DNA from: Candidatus Omnitrophota bacterium
Lineage (GTDB): Bacteria > Hinthialibacterota > Hinthialibacteria > Hinthialibacterales > Hinthialibacteraceae
Direction: 5' to 3'
Assembly (NCBI GenBank): GCA_040755155.1
Contig: JBFMBP010000077.1
Span: forward strand, 1-59,998
Length of the DNA: 59,998 bases
Shown in pieces: positions 10,888-19,214 of this stretch. Each line of letters opens with the position of its first letter. Positions within the stretch are counted from its first letter, which is position 1. A program made the translations under genes and the position numbers. The notes beneath the pieces are model-generated. The model did not search any database and had not been told where the DNA came from. It was given only the letters and a program-made list of their open reading frames with translations.

Positions 10888-13266
10888 TTATTCCAAAACG
10901 CTCCATTCCAATATGCCGCCGCTATAGTCCTTTAGCAATTCCACCTCCACGCGCAGGGAGGTGGTCGTTACGGCGTCGAAATCCGCATGGTTGAATTGAT
11001 GGAGCGCCGTTCCATATTCCGAAACGCCAGCAATCGGCTTCCAATCCTTTCCGTCTTTGTAGAGCAATTTCCACGATTGCGGAACGCGGCAGCCGCCCTT
11101 GTCGCGGTCGTCGAACCAGTAGATTTGTACCGACGATACAGTCTGGGATTTGGGAAAATCATACTGCGCCCATTCTGTCGTACCCTTGCGATCCCGCCAG
11201 GTGAAGCGCGGGATGGATGCGTCGTTCGAACTTTTGGATTCGATTCGGTCGTTCAGCGCGTCAAGGTTCGCGCCTTCTCGCGAAGAAGAGGCGCGGCTTT
11301 GCGAGGCGATAGTGGGGAATGGCGTTAAAGCGGGAATTTCCGGCAGCCACATCGCCATCGCGCCCGCCTTGCGATTGTCCCAGGCGTAATAGGGAATGGC
11401 GGTAAACGGAACCTTCTTCCAATCGGCGGCGGGACGATAGAGTTTCCCCTTCCATTCTTCCTCGCTGCGCATCGCAGCCTCGCCCTCGATAACAACGACG
11501 CCGCCGAGCAAGTCCGGACGACGATTAGCGGTCACTTGCGCATCGCGCGGCAATGCCAGTTTAAATACGTCGGCGGCATTGTCGATTTCTTCCAGGCAAT
11601 AGACCATCGGGCCGCGTTGCAAGGCAAGACGCCCAACATCCTCTTTCACGAAGGGATGGGCTTCAACGCGCTGGATGGGCATGGGCAAATCCAGTTGAAT
11701 CGCATCGCCCCGTTGCCAGCGGCGTTCGATGCGGGCGTAGCCGTTATTCATAACATAATCCGCTTTGCGGCCATTGACGCGCAAGCTCGCGCCCTGGCGC
11801 CAGCCGGGGATTCTCAAATTCATGGCGAATTCCGCTGGTTCTTCGGGATCGACGTTGACGCGGACGGCTCCATCCCAGGGATATTCCGTCGATTGAGACA
11901 ACGTCAAGAGAACGCCGTTGAGGGAAAAACGGGATTGGCTGCAGATATATAAATTGATATACGCCCCATCCTGCCCGGCGGCGTAAATATACTCGCCGAT
12001 TTTAGGGATAAAACGCGCGACGTTCGGCGGACAACAGGCGCAACCGAACCAATATTGCCGATGCTGATGGCTGTCGGCGACTTTGCCGCCGCTGGGATCG
12101 AATTTTTCCGGTCCATGACTGGCCAGGGGATTGCGATAGAAAAATTTGTCTCCATCGAGAGAAACGCCGGACAATAAGCCGTTATAGAGCGATTGTTCGA
12201 AGACATCCATGTACTTGGCGTCCCCGTAAAGCCAATTCAGCCGGGCATTGAAGAAAGCCAAGGCGATGGCGGCGCAAGTCTCGGAATAGGCGTCCTCATT
12301 GGGCAAATCGTAACCGCCGGAAAAACCCTCGCCGTGTCCGGAAACGCCGATGCCGCCGGTGATGTACATTTTGTGCGTCGTCATATCTGTCCAGACGCCA
12401 TCCATCGCCTTGAAATAGCCCTTATCGCCCGTAATCGCCGCCAAATCGGCGACGCCGCTGAAGAGATACATGGCGCGCACGGCGTGTCCGAATACGTGCA
12501 TTTGCTCGCGCACGGGAATATGATCCTGAGCGTATTTCCCATATAGTTCCCGTCCATCGGCGCGTCCGCGCTCGTCCACGAAAAACTGCGCCAGTTGCAA
12601 ATAACGCTCGGCGCCCGTCAGACGATAGAGTTTTACCAGCGCCAGTTCGATCTCTTCATGGCCGGGAACGCCATGACGCTTATCCGGGCCGAAGATGGAT
12701 TCGATGAGATCGGCGTACTTAATGGCGACGTCGAGCAGCGTCCGCTTGCCCGTCGCCTGATAATGGGCAACGGCAGCTTCGATCAGATGCCCGGCGCAAT
12801 AGAGTTCGTGCATGTCTTTCAGGTTGGACCAGCGCTCCTTCGGCTTTACCAGGGTGTAGTAGCAATTAAGGTAGCCATCTTTCTGTTGGGCGGCGGCGAT
12901 CGTGGCGATAATATCGTCCACTTTCTTATCCAGCGCGGGATCGAGATGATTGGCGAGAGAATAGGACGCCGCTTCCAGCGCCTTGTAGACGTCGGAATCA
13001 TTGAAATAGATGCCTTCAAACTCGCCTTCCATCAGCCCCGCCGCTTTGGCGAAATTGCTGATGCGCCCGGTTTTTTCGCACCATTCCAAATTTTTGGGAA
13101 TCGTTACCGTGCGGTTAATTTCCAAGCGCGGAGACCAGAAACCATCCTCGATTTTCACTTCGGTATAGGGTATAGGCGAGAGTTTTTGATAGGCCTTGTC
13201 CGCCGCGTTGGCCAATAGCAATGCAGAAAAAAAGATTGCGGCAAGAAATGGAATAACCCGGGTCAT
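10888..13266 (-). CDS. GH127-type beta-L-arabinofuranosidase-like enzyme with C-terminal discoidin domain
   Basis: A Sec signal peptide (about 1-21, [15 protein letters not shown]) is followed by a DUF1680/GH127 alpha/alpha barrel and beta domains. The Glu and Cys of SETCAAIA and the double Cys of [12 protein letters not shown] match the Glu plus three-Cys metal site of HypBA1-type beta-L-arabinofuranosidases, which use a Cys nucleophile. The last 120 residues ([20 protein letters not shown] onward) look like an F5/8C discoidin carbohydrate-binding domain. The ATG at 13266 is chosen because GGAGG sits 7 bases before it; an ATG at 13284 would overlap that site. The likely role is trimming arabinose from plant or algal glycans in the periplasm. 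The gene is divergent to 13519. Confidence 0.92.
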   Translation of the reverse strand: MTRVIPFLAAIFFSALLLANAADKAYQKLSPIPYTEVKIEDGFWSPRLEINRTVTIPKNLEWCEKTGRISNFAKAAGLMEGEFEGIYFNDSDVYKALEAASYSLANHLDPALDKKVDDIIATIAAAQQKDGYLNCYYTLVKPKERWSNLKDMHELYCAGHLIEAAVAHYQATGKRTLLDVAIKYADLIESIFGPDKRHGVPGHEEIELALVKLYRLTGAERYLQLAQFFVDERGRADGRELYGKYAQDHIPVREQMHVFGHAVRAMYLFSGVADLAAITGDKGYFKAMDGVWTDMTTHKMYITGGIGVSGHGEGFSGGYDLPNEDAYSETCAAIALAFFNARLNWLYGDAKYMDVFEQSLYNGLLSGVSLDGDKFFYRNPLASHGPEKFDPSGGKVADSHQHRQYWFGCACCPPNVARFIPKIGEYIYAAGQDGAYINLYICSQSRFSLNGVLLTLSQSTEYPWDGAVRVNVDPEEPAEFAMNLRIPGWRQGASLRVNGRKADYVMNNGYARIERRWQRGDAIQLDLPMPIQRVEAHPFVKEDVGRLALQRGPMVYCLEEIDNAADVFKLALPRDAQVTANRRPDLLGGVVVIEGEAAMRSEEEWKGKLYRPAADWKKVPFTAIPYYAWDNRKAGAMAMWLPEIPALTPFPTIASQSRASSSREGANLDALNDRIESKSSNDASIPRFTWRDRKGTTEWAQYDFPKSQTVSSVQIYWFDDRDKGGCRVPQSWKLLYKDGKDWKPIAGVSEYGTALHQFNHADFDAVTTTSLRVEVELLKDYSGGILEWSVLE

Positions 13267-13432
13267 GAGGCATCCTCCAATCATGGACTTGATTGTCTTT
13301 AAGTACGATTATTCTCGATCAATCAAATCATAATTCAATATCCGGCGTCAAATTCCAGCGTTCATTCTATTTATTTTTTATGAAAAACGATTTCGTTTTC
13401 TTATGCGATATATACATCGCCTTTTTTCTGTG

Positions 13433-13438
13433 TATAAT
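13433..13438 (+). promoter_or_regulatory. Possible -10 box for the beta-helix gene
   Basis: A perfect TATAAT lies about 80 bases before the ATG at 13519, in the divergent spacer. No good -35 hexamer is found at 16-18 bases; the upstream region is T-rich instead. The call is tentative. Confidence 0.35.
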
Positions 13439-13518
13439 GGCGCCGTTCTGATTCGTAAGCGTAGTTTTCACCATAATTAAGCGGGTTTTCCCGCTTTTCG
13501 TAAAGGAGAAGAAAACTT

Positions 13519-14988
13519 ATGAAAACTTCCTTTCGACGGGCCGCCTTTCCTCTAACTCTGGCTATTTTCCTGCTCATCGTATTCTTAAACCCGCAGCCGC
13601 TTCAAGGCGCCGTCCTTCAAGTGAAAAAAGACGGGACGGGAGACTATACCACCGTGCAAGCCGCTCTCGATGCGGCGAAATCGGGAGATACCGTTATCGT
13701 AAACGCTGGAACCTACACGGAAGACGTTAACATCGGCGATCTTAACGCTCCCTCCGTCAAGAAAGACAACGTTACGCTCAAAGCCGCCGAGGGCGCAACC
13801 GTGGAAATTATTTCCGCCAATACCAAATCCAGGGCGGGAGGTTTATTGCTGGCGGGCATCGACATTGGTCCCCAAGATATGGCGGGCTTCGTCGTCAACG
13901 GCGACGGCGTCGTCGTGGAAGGAATTCATTTCGTGCAGCCTGTCTCCAACGTGAGCGGCATCAACCGTAACGTGTGCGTAACCGTATGCAGTTCCAACGT
14001 CACGTTTCGCCGCTGCGAGATCGTCGGCCCCTCGACGGACGACGGACCAACGCAAAACTTTGGCGGCGACGTAGTGGGGCTGGCATTCGCCAGCGCGGAC
14101 GTATACCGGATATCGCAAGGATTGAGCGCTCCCCCGACGAATCTCTTATTGGAAGACTGCAAAATTCATCACGCCGAATACGGCGTTGCCATCGAGGATT
14201 TTTTGAATATTGGCTATTCGGCGCTGGTGACGCTGAAGAATTGCGAAGTCTATTACAACCGCTATGGCGTGGAATCCAACGACGGCGGTTATCAATTGAT
14301 CGACAGCCATTTCCATCATAATCTCATCGGAGTGCAATTTTCCGACGACGCCTCCGCTATCTCCCATTGCGTCATCGACTACAACCAGGAACATGGCGTG
14401 AATCTCAACGGCGGCGAAGGCGACGCCAACGAACCGCCGGAACATCCTAGTTTGAAAATCGACAACTGCGACATCGCCCATAACGGCGGCGATCAAAACC
14501 ACTACGGAATCCGCGTCCGTTATGGAACTTTGGAAGTTGTCGATACGATTGTCCGCGATAACGCCGGCGCCAACGTTTTTTTCGAAGCCATCGATACAGG
14601 AGAAACCACCGCCAAGATCGATCGCTGCGATCTCTATAAATCGCTCCTCGGCATCGGCGTCAAGACGACGGATAGTCCTAAAAATATCATCAATGTTTCG
14701 ATAACCAACTCCATCATCGTCGATGCTGACGGCATCGAAAACAACATGGAACCGCTGGCGGACTTCACTGTGGAGTATTGCGACATTTTCGTTACGGGCG
14801 ATCAATTCATGGGGGAAATTATCAAACAAAGCAATATTCTGAAAGTCGATCCCGCATACGTTGACGCAGACGCGGGCGATTTCACTCTCAAGCCGAATTC
14901 GCCTGTCGCCGAAGCGGGAAAGAATAGCGGGCGCATGGGGTCCAAAGGCGTAGCGGCGCCTATTAACGACTGGATGGTTCTTGAGTAG
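13519..14988 (+). CDS. Exported right-handed parallel beta-helix protein (pectinesterase/lyase-like fold)
   Basis: A signal peptide (about 1-30) leads into DYTTVQAALDAAKSGDTVIV, the usual first turn of pectin-degrading beta-helix proteins and their relatives. The 489 residues then show repeated turns with N-G and C-x-I/V patterns (LEDCKIHHAEYGV, LKNCEVYYNRYGVESNDGG). No catalytic signature of a specific polysaccharide lyase is visible, so it may be an enzyme or a binding or surface protein. It has an AAAGGAG Shine-Dalgarno site and its own terminator at 15021. Together with the two preceding glycosidase-like genes it forms a small glycan-handling neighbourhood. Confidence 0.87.
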   Translation: MKTSFRRAAFPLTLAIFLLIVFLNPQPLQGAVLQVKKDGTGDYTTVQAALDAAKSGDTVIVNAGTYTEDVNIGDLNAPSVKKDNVTLKAAEGATVEIISANTKSRAGGLLLAGIDIGPQDMAGFVVNGDGVVVEGIHFVQPVSNVSGINRNVCVTVCSSNVTFRRCEIVGPSTDDGPTQNFGGDVVGLAFASADVYRISQGLSAPPTNLLLEDCKIHHAEYGVAIEDFLNIGYSALVTLKNCEVYYNRYGVESNDGGYQLIDSHFHHNLIGVQFSDDASAISHCVIDYNQEHGVNLNGGEGDANEPPEHPSLKIDNCDIAHNGGDQNHYGIRVRYGTLEVVDTIVRDNAGANVFFEAIDTGETTAKIDRCDLYKSLLGIGVKTTDSPKNIINVSITNSIIVDADGIENNMEPLADFTVEYCDIFVTGDQFMGEIIKQSNILKVDPAYVDADAGDFTLKPNSPVAEAGKNSGRMGSKGVAAPINDWMVLE

Positions 14989-15020
14989 ATTATGATCCTA
15001 TGTTTTTTTGCAGAATGGCG

Positions 15021-15053
15021 GCGGATTGGATGAGCTCATTCAATCCGCTTTTT
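15021..15053 (+). terminator. Intrinsic terminator of the beta-helix gene
   Basis: The arms GCGGATTG and CAATCCGC enclose a further palindrome (ATGAGCTCAT) and are followed by five Ts. It lies 33 bases past the stop codon. Confidence 0.85.
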
Positions 15054-15232
15054 GATTTTTCTTCTCTCGGCGCATTTAACCAACTTAAGGGATAACGCCG
15101 CAATAGTATTTTCCGCGGCATCCCAAAAAACATCCGAGGAATCCGAGATTCAATAATTTTGCGCTATTCGCGCCTTTTCGCGCTTTCTCATTGTAAAAAT
15201 TCAGCCATACTAAGCATCTAGCCTTACTGCTC

Positions 15233-16561
15233 ATGAGAGATTCCTTGATATTGGATCGAAGACAAGCAATGGATCGGGACCAACAGCGCGTTATTGGAAT
15301 ACTATTATTGATCGTTGGAGCTGTTTTTTATTTTCACTCTTCCGTCTATCAATCCTATTACTCCCATCGCAACGATTTCGCCCATCTCTATTTGGGCGGC
15401 TATATAGCGGATCGGGGCGGGAATTTTTTTGATTTCAACTTGATTTGGAACGCCAAGAATTATTTGCATATCCCTACTGGCCTCAATCCGTTCGTCTATC
15501 CTCCCTTCTTCGCAATTTTACTCATTCCGCTGAGCCATTTCTCCTATAATAACGCCTGGACGCTCTTTTTCGTTCTCAGTCACGCAGCGTATTTTTTCTC
15601 TCTCGCTCTCATCGTGCGCAGCTTCCGCCGCGAAGAGGAATCAGCCTGGCTTTGGTGGGGAGGATTGATGGCCTTGTCCGCCTGCTTCATTCCACTGCCC
15701 AAAACCTATTCCGCCGGACAGATGAATACGTTCATGCTGTTGATCCTTAGCGGCGGATGGTTTTTATGGCAAAGAAAGCGCGAGGCGGCGGCGGGCGCCG
15801 TCATCGGCTTGGGAGCGGCAATCAAAATCACGCCCGCTATTCTATTGCTCTATTTTCTTTGGAAAGGCCGCTGGCGGGCGGCGGCGGGCGGATTCGTAGT
15901 CATCGGCTTATCGATTATTATTTCCTATTCCTGTTTCGGCGCAGAAATCCATCGATCCTTTCTGCGCGAAGCGCGGCAGATGTCTTACGGCTCTTCCACG
16001 TGGTCTAACCTGCCACCGCCGTATGATCGCTTCAACCAGCATTACCACGTAGAACCACACAACCAGGCGCCGTCCGCCCTCTGGCATCGCCTTCTGACCA
16101 ACAATCCCTCTACGCAAGGAGCCGCCAACTCGCCCCGGACGGCGAAGGCGTTTTCCTATCTGACGGCGCTGGCGATTCTGGCCGCGTTGGCTTGGGGAAA
16201 TAAGTTAGGCTCCGGCGAATGCCGGATCGAAGAATACAGTTTATGGATTCTGGGAATGCTGCTATTGCCCAGCTTGTTATGGGATCACTATCTCGCGCAA
16301 GCGATTTTGCCCATCGCGGCGGCCTGGCGTTTGGCGTTGGATGGACGGTCGCGCGGCCTCGTTCTTCTGGGCCTATCCATCGCCATCATGGCGATTCCCT
16401 TTCTGCACGACCATCCGCTCTACAAGGAAGGGTGGATGACGCTTTTCATGTCCTTAAAACTTTTCGCGCTGTTGCTGCTGGGCATTTATTTTTTCTTGAA
16501 CTTGCCAAATCGAAACGCCAAGGGAAAATTTCCCTGCGACGAATATCCTGACTTCGAATAG
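15233..16561 (+). CDS. GT87-type (DUF2029) polytopic membrane glycosyltransferase
   Basis: The 442-residue protein has about ten hydrophobic segments. After the first membrane helix comes HRNDFAHLYLGGYIADRGG, the periplasmic Asp-containing loop typical of polyprenyl-phosphate-sugar-dependent GT87 enzymes, then NPFVYPPFFAILLIPL and GLGAAIKITPAILLLYFLWK, both hallmarks of this family. Such enzymes add mannose or another hexose to lipid-linked or cell-envelope glycans. The acceptor here is unknown. An alternative ATG at 15269 (MDRDQQRV) would remove 12 hydrophilic residues and is equally plausible; neither has a clear Shine-Dalgarno site. It appears to stand alone. Confidence 0.86.
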   Translation: MRDSLILDRRQAMDRDQQRVIGILLLIVGAVFYFHSSVYQSYYSHRNDFAHLYLGGYIADRGGNFFDFNLIWNAKNYLHIPTGLNPFVYPPFFAILLIPLSHFSYNNAWTLFFVLSHAAYFFSLALIVRSFRREEESAWLWWGGLMALSACFIPLPKTYSAGQMNTFMLLILSGGWFLWQRKREAAAGAVIGLGAAIKITPAILLLYFLWKGRWRAAAGGFVVIGLSIIISYSCFGAEIHRSFLREARQMSYGSSTWSNLPPPYDRFNQHYHVEPHNQAPSALWHRLLTNNPSTQGAANSPRTAKAFSYLTALAILAALAWGNKLGSGECRIEEYSLWILGMLLLPSLLWDHYLAQAILPIAAAWRLALDGRSRGLVLLGLSIAIMAIPFLHDHPLYKEGWMTLFMSLKLFALLLLGIYFFLNLPNRNAKGKFPCDEYPDFE

Positions 16562-16569
16562 ATAAAATA

Positions 16570-16878
16570 ACTCATGTTACGCGCGATGAGTAATTAAAGG
16601 AATCTCTTATTCTCGTCGTTCGAATCACGAAAACATAAAAGGAAAAAGAAAAACACGAAAAAAATGGTTGACGCAAAGGATCGCGCCGAATGAAAGATTT
16701 TTCCGTGATATCCAAAAGAATCCGTGAAATCCGCGATTCGAATATTTCGTGGAATTCGAGTTATTTCGTGTTTTCGTGATTCAAAAACGTAACTGATATA
16801 AAGTCCATTCGCCGCTCTTGGATGGTTTTTCCAATGCGTAGGCGGGACGCCTGCACACCCAGGCTGCGTAACATGAGT
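16570..16878. repeat. MITE-like element, copy 1
   Basis: The ends ACTCATGTTACGC (16570-16582) and GCGTAACATGAGT (16866-16878) form a 13-bp perfect inverted repeat. The left 220 bases, rich in TTTCGTG and CCGTGAAATCC words, match the element at 44941-45215; the right 80 bases do not. It contains no gene and no transposase, so any movement would depend on a protein encoded elsewhere. Confidence 0.75.
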
Positions 16879-16948
16879 AAAATAAGATAGATCGTGTTTT
16901 TCTACTCAGCGGCGCCGCGTTAACAAAGTATTGAAGGGCTTTTTAACG

Positions 16949-17209
16949 ATGACCTTAATCAATCGCATCGAAATCAATCCTGATATCATGCTGGGCAAAC
17001 CTGTGGTTCGTGGAACCAGGATTCCAGTGGAACTCATCCTGCGCAAACTCAGCGAGAGAGCAAGCGAGGCGGATTTTCTGGATGCCTTTTCTCAGTTGAC
17101 GCCTGAGGACATACAGGCGGCTATCCTTTATGCCGAAGTAATGAAGGATATGAAGATGAAAGACCTTTCAAGAGAGAAATTCAGGGCTATTTTTTTATTT
17201 CTATATTGA
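16949..17209 (+). CDS. DUF433 antitoxin-like protein, without its usual toxin
   Basis: The 86 residues include NPDIMLGKPVVRGTRIPVEL, the standard DUF433 core, and a helical region with SQLTPEDIQAAILYA. DUF433 proteins are VapB-like antitoxins normally followed by a DUF5615 PIN-like toxin. Here the next gene is an Asp23 protein, so the toxin is absent. The C-terminal FRAIFLFLY is atypical and may be a replaced end. The ATG at 16949 is chosen because GAAGGG lies about 10 bases upstream; a TTG at 16931 would add six residues. It begins 70 bases after the MITE-like repeat, which may have taken part in losing the partner. Confidence 0.82.
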   Translation: MTLINRIEINPDIMLGKPVVRGTRIPVELILRKLSERASEADFLDAFSQLTPEDIQAAILYAEVMKDMKMKDLSREKFRAIFLFLY

Positions 17210-17256
17210 TGTATGATAATAGAGATTAGAATTGGCGAAACAACCCGGAGGTAGTA

Positions 17257-17658
17257 ATGATCGGTTATTTCGATACGGATTTAGGACGAGTTCAAATTTC
17301 CGCCACCATCGTTCGGCGATTCATCATGAAAGAGGTGGAAAAAAATCGTTCTTTTCGCTTTCCGGGAACGAAACAGGGGGAGCCGGTCAGCCGAAAAACG
17401 GCGGAACGCTGCATTCGCGTCAACTTCGTCGAAGGACATGTGGAAGCGATTTTGATTATCTCCGTCCTCTATGGAACCCGGATCATCAAGGAAGCCCGCG
17501 AGTTGCAAGGCAAAATCGCCCGGACGCTGCAATTGGGCGCCGGATTGAACGTCGATAAGATTTCTATCAATGTAGAGAGCGTTTTCGAAATGGAACCGGA
17601 AAAAACGCCGCTGTTGCTGGATCACGAATCGATGCGCGCCAATGCCGTCAATCAATAA
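17257..17658 (+). CDS. Asp23/Gls24 family envelope stress response protein
   Basis: The 133-residue protein shows the Asp23/Gls24 pattern: LGRVQISATIVRRFI near the start, a middle VEGHVEAILIISVLYGTRI, EARELQGKIARTLQ and a final strand NVDKISINVESV. The family is best known from Gram-positive bacteria, where Asp23 is an abundant membrane-associated protein recruited by AmaP and linked to alkaline or cell-wall stress. It has GGAGG about 10 bases before the ATG. It is followed after 20 bases by an AmaP-like gene and then gatC, so the three are probably one transcription unit. Confidence 0.87.
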   Translation: MIGYFDTDLGRVQISATIVRRFIMKEVEKNRSFRFPGTKQGEPVSRKTAERCIRVNFVEGHVEAILIISVLYGTRIIKEARELQGKIARTLQLGAGLNVDKISINVESVFEMEPEKTPLLLDHESMRANAVNQ

Positions 17659-17678
17659 GAGAGCCTGATAGGAAGTTC

Positions 17679-18317
17679 ATGAGACAACTTACCCTGCTGG
17701 CGTCGTTTGTCATCTTAATCTGTCTATCCCTCGCCTGTTGGCTGATCGTGTTGGGGAACAGTTCATTGCTGTTGGGCATCAGCGTTTGGCTTCCCAATAT
17801 CTATATGGATGCATGGGGTAAAATCGCATTTTGGGCGTTTGCTTTGCTTTCGCTGGGTTGCAGCCTGTCGTTGCTGGCGATGATTTTCGGATTCGAACCC
17901 CGAATGCGCAAGCATATCATTTTGGAAGACGAATCCGGCGCCATCGGCGTCTCGTTGGACGCCATCGAAGACTTCATCAAACGCAAAGCCATCAACATCA
18001 ACGGCGTGCGCGATCTGCATGTGCGGGCGGAAGCGGTCGAGGGCGAGTTGTTGCTCAAAACCAAGGTCGTGCTGGAACTGCAACGCAACGTGCCGGAATT
18101 CACGAAGATGTTCCAGGAAAAAATCCATCGCGAACTGGTGGATACCCTCGGCCTGCAAAACGTGAAGGAAGTCCAGGTTCTCATACAAAAAATATTGCCG
18201 CGAGAGACGAAATCCGAACCGATTCTCTTATCCCCACCCGCGCAAATTTATCTCAAAGAGCCGGATGAAGAAAATTCCCCCGGCGAGGATCATCCCACGA
18301 AAATCAACAACGCCTAA
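17679..18317 (+). CDS. AmaP-like membrane anchor protein of the Asp23 system
   Basis: Two membrane helices (about residues 5-30 and 48-70) are followed by a soluble domain, ESGAIGVSLDAIEDFIKRKA onward, which itself resembles an Asp23 fold and carries LKTKVVLELQRNVPEF. This matches alkaline shock response membrane anchor protein AmaP. The expected role is to hold the neighbouring Asp23-like protein at the membrane. The last 30 residues are acidic, Pro-rich and probably disordered. It sits 20 bases after the Asp23 gene and 15 bases before gatC. The assignment rests on topology and adjacency as well as sequence. Confidence 0.83.
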   Translation: MRQLTLLASFVILICLSLACWLIVLGNSSLLLGISVWLPNIYMDAWGKIAFWAFALLSLGCSLSLLAMIFGFEPRMRKHIILEDESGAIGVSLDAIEDFIKRKAININGVRDLHVRAEAVEGELLLKTKVVLELQRNVPEFTKMFQEKIHRELVDTLGLQNVKEVQVLIQKILPRETKSEPILLSPPAQIYLKEPDEENSPGEDHPTKINNA

Positions 18318-18332
18318 AACCAAAGGACGAAC

Positions 18333-18620
18333 ATGAACATCAGCCGCGAAGAAGTCAAACATATCGCTCTCTTGAGCCGCCTGGAACTTACGGAAGACGA
18401 AGCGAAACTCTATACCGGCCACCTGGCGGAAATACTGCAATACGTCGAAAAATTGAAAACGCTGGACGTGTCGGACGTCGAGCCGATGTCCCACGCCGTG
18501 CCCATGTCCAACATCTTCCGCGAAGACGAAATCGCGCCTTGCCTCAGCAACGAAGAAGCCCTCAAAAACGCCCCCGACAGCGCTCCCCCCTTCTACCGCG
18601 TCCCCCGCGTTACGGAATAA
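18333..18620 (+). CDS. gatC: Asp-tRNA(Asn)/Glu-tRNA(Gln) amidotransferase subunit C
   Basis: The 95 residues match GatC over their full length: VKHIALLSRLELTEDE, the helix ending in ILQYVEKLKTLD, DVEPMSHAVPM and the C-terminal APPFYRVPRV. GatC stabilises the GatA-GatB complex that converts Glu-tRNA(Gln) or Asp-tRNA(Asn) to the amidated form. gatA and gatB are not in this window, so the complex is encoded at separate loci. It follows the AmaP-like gene by 15 bases and precedes a hypothetical gene by 11, consistent with one operon. Confidence 0.96.
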   Translation: MNISREEVKHIALLSRLELTEDEAKLYTGHLAEILQYVEKLKTLDVSDVEPMSHAVPMSNIFREDEIAPCLSNEEALKNAPDSAPPFYRVPRVTE

Positions 18621-18631
18621 GCGGTAAATTT

Positions 18632-18973
18632 ATGACCATATTCGTACTCGCCGCCAATTCTCAAGAAAAAGCTATTGAAAAAGTCTTCGATTTCGTCGAA
18701 AATAAAGACCAAACCGAATGGCTCAACTTGGAGCGTTCCAGCGTCGCTTTGGTCGCTGACGACGAAAATCAAAGCGTGGTGAAGATGCGTCCCGCCGTCA
18801 TGCGCACTGGCGGTCCCAAGATCGGCGTCGTCATGGGCGATGTGCTCTACTTGAAAGCTCAGCCGGTGGCGGGAAAGGGAAACTACGGCGTGTTCGGCCA
18901 GCGCATCGTCCAAATACCCAACCTGAAGTATATCCAGTTCCAAGGGGGAGAGGAAATCCTCGGCGGAGCGTAG
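18632..18973 (+). CDS. Conserved-looking hypothetical protein
   Basis: The 113-residue protein begins MTIFVLAANSQEKAIEKVFD and seems to hold one small alpha/beta domain: an N-terminal strand-helix, a middle VVMGDVLYLKAQPVAGKGNY and a final LKYIQFQGGEEIL. I do not recognise a family. The longer frame reaching back to 18539 overlaps gatC and would encode a low-complexity Arg/Pro-rich extension, so the ATG at 18632 is preferred; it lies 11 bases after gatC. Its TAG at 18971 is followed in the same frame by 66 further coding-like codons (see 18974-19171), so this end may be a secondary truncation. Confidence 0.6.
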   Translation: MTIFVLAANSQEKAIEKVFDFVENKDQTEWLNLERSSVALVADDENQSVVKMRPAVMRTGGPKIGVVMGDVLYLKAQPVAGKGNYGVFGQRIVQIPNLKYIQFQGGEEILGGA

Positions 18974-19171
18974 TATCCCGTCGATTTCCATCTCCTGGTC
19001 GAGACGCGCAAGGATGCCGGCAGTCCCTGGCAGGCGGATGCCGCCTTCCCCGCCCGCGGACTCGATCCCAACCGCGCCGTCAGTCCTGGTTCCTGCTGGT
19101 TCATGGAGGATTTGACGCAATGGGCGGGCCAGGAAGTGCGCCTCTCGCTCATAGGAACAATCTTCGAGTGA
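18974..19171 (+). pseudogene. Coding remnant in frame after the TAG of the preceding gene
   Basis: Directly after TAG at 18971-18973 the same frame stays open for 65 codons to TGA at 19169. It encodes YPVDFHLLVETRKDAGSPWQ and then a Cys/Trp-containing stretch ending near DLTQWAGQEVRLSLIG, a pattern common in the last strands of beta-sandwich domains. Composition is GC-rich and codon-like, and no start codon or Shine-Dalgarno site suits it. It is either the lost 3' part of a longer gene or a fragment of an unrelated one. A single-base error at the TAG is the simplest alternative. Confidence 0.55.
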
Positions 19172-19214
19172 AACAAAGAGAAAACGGAATATAGCAGGAA
19201 GGGACAATGGAAAT

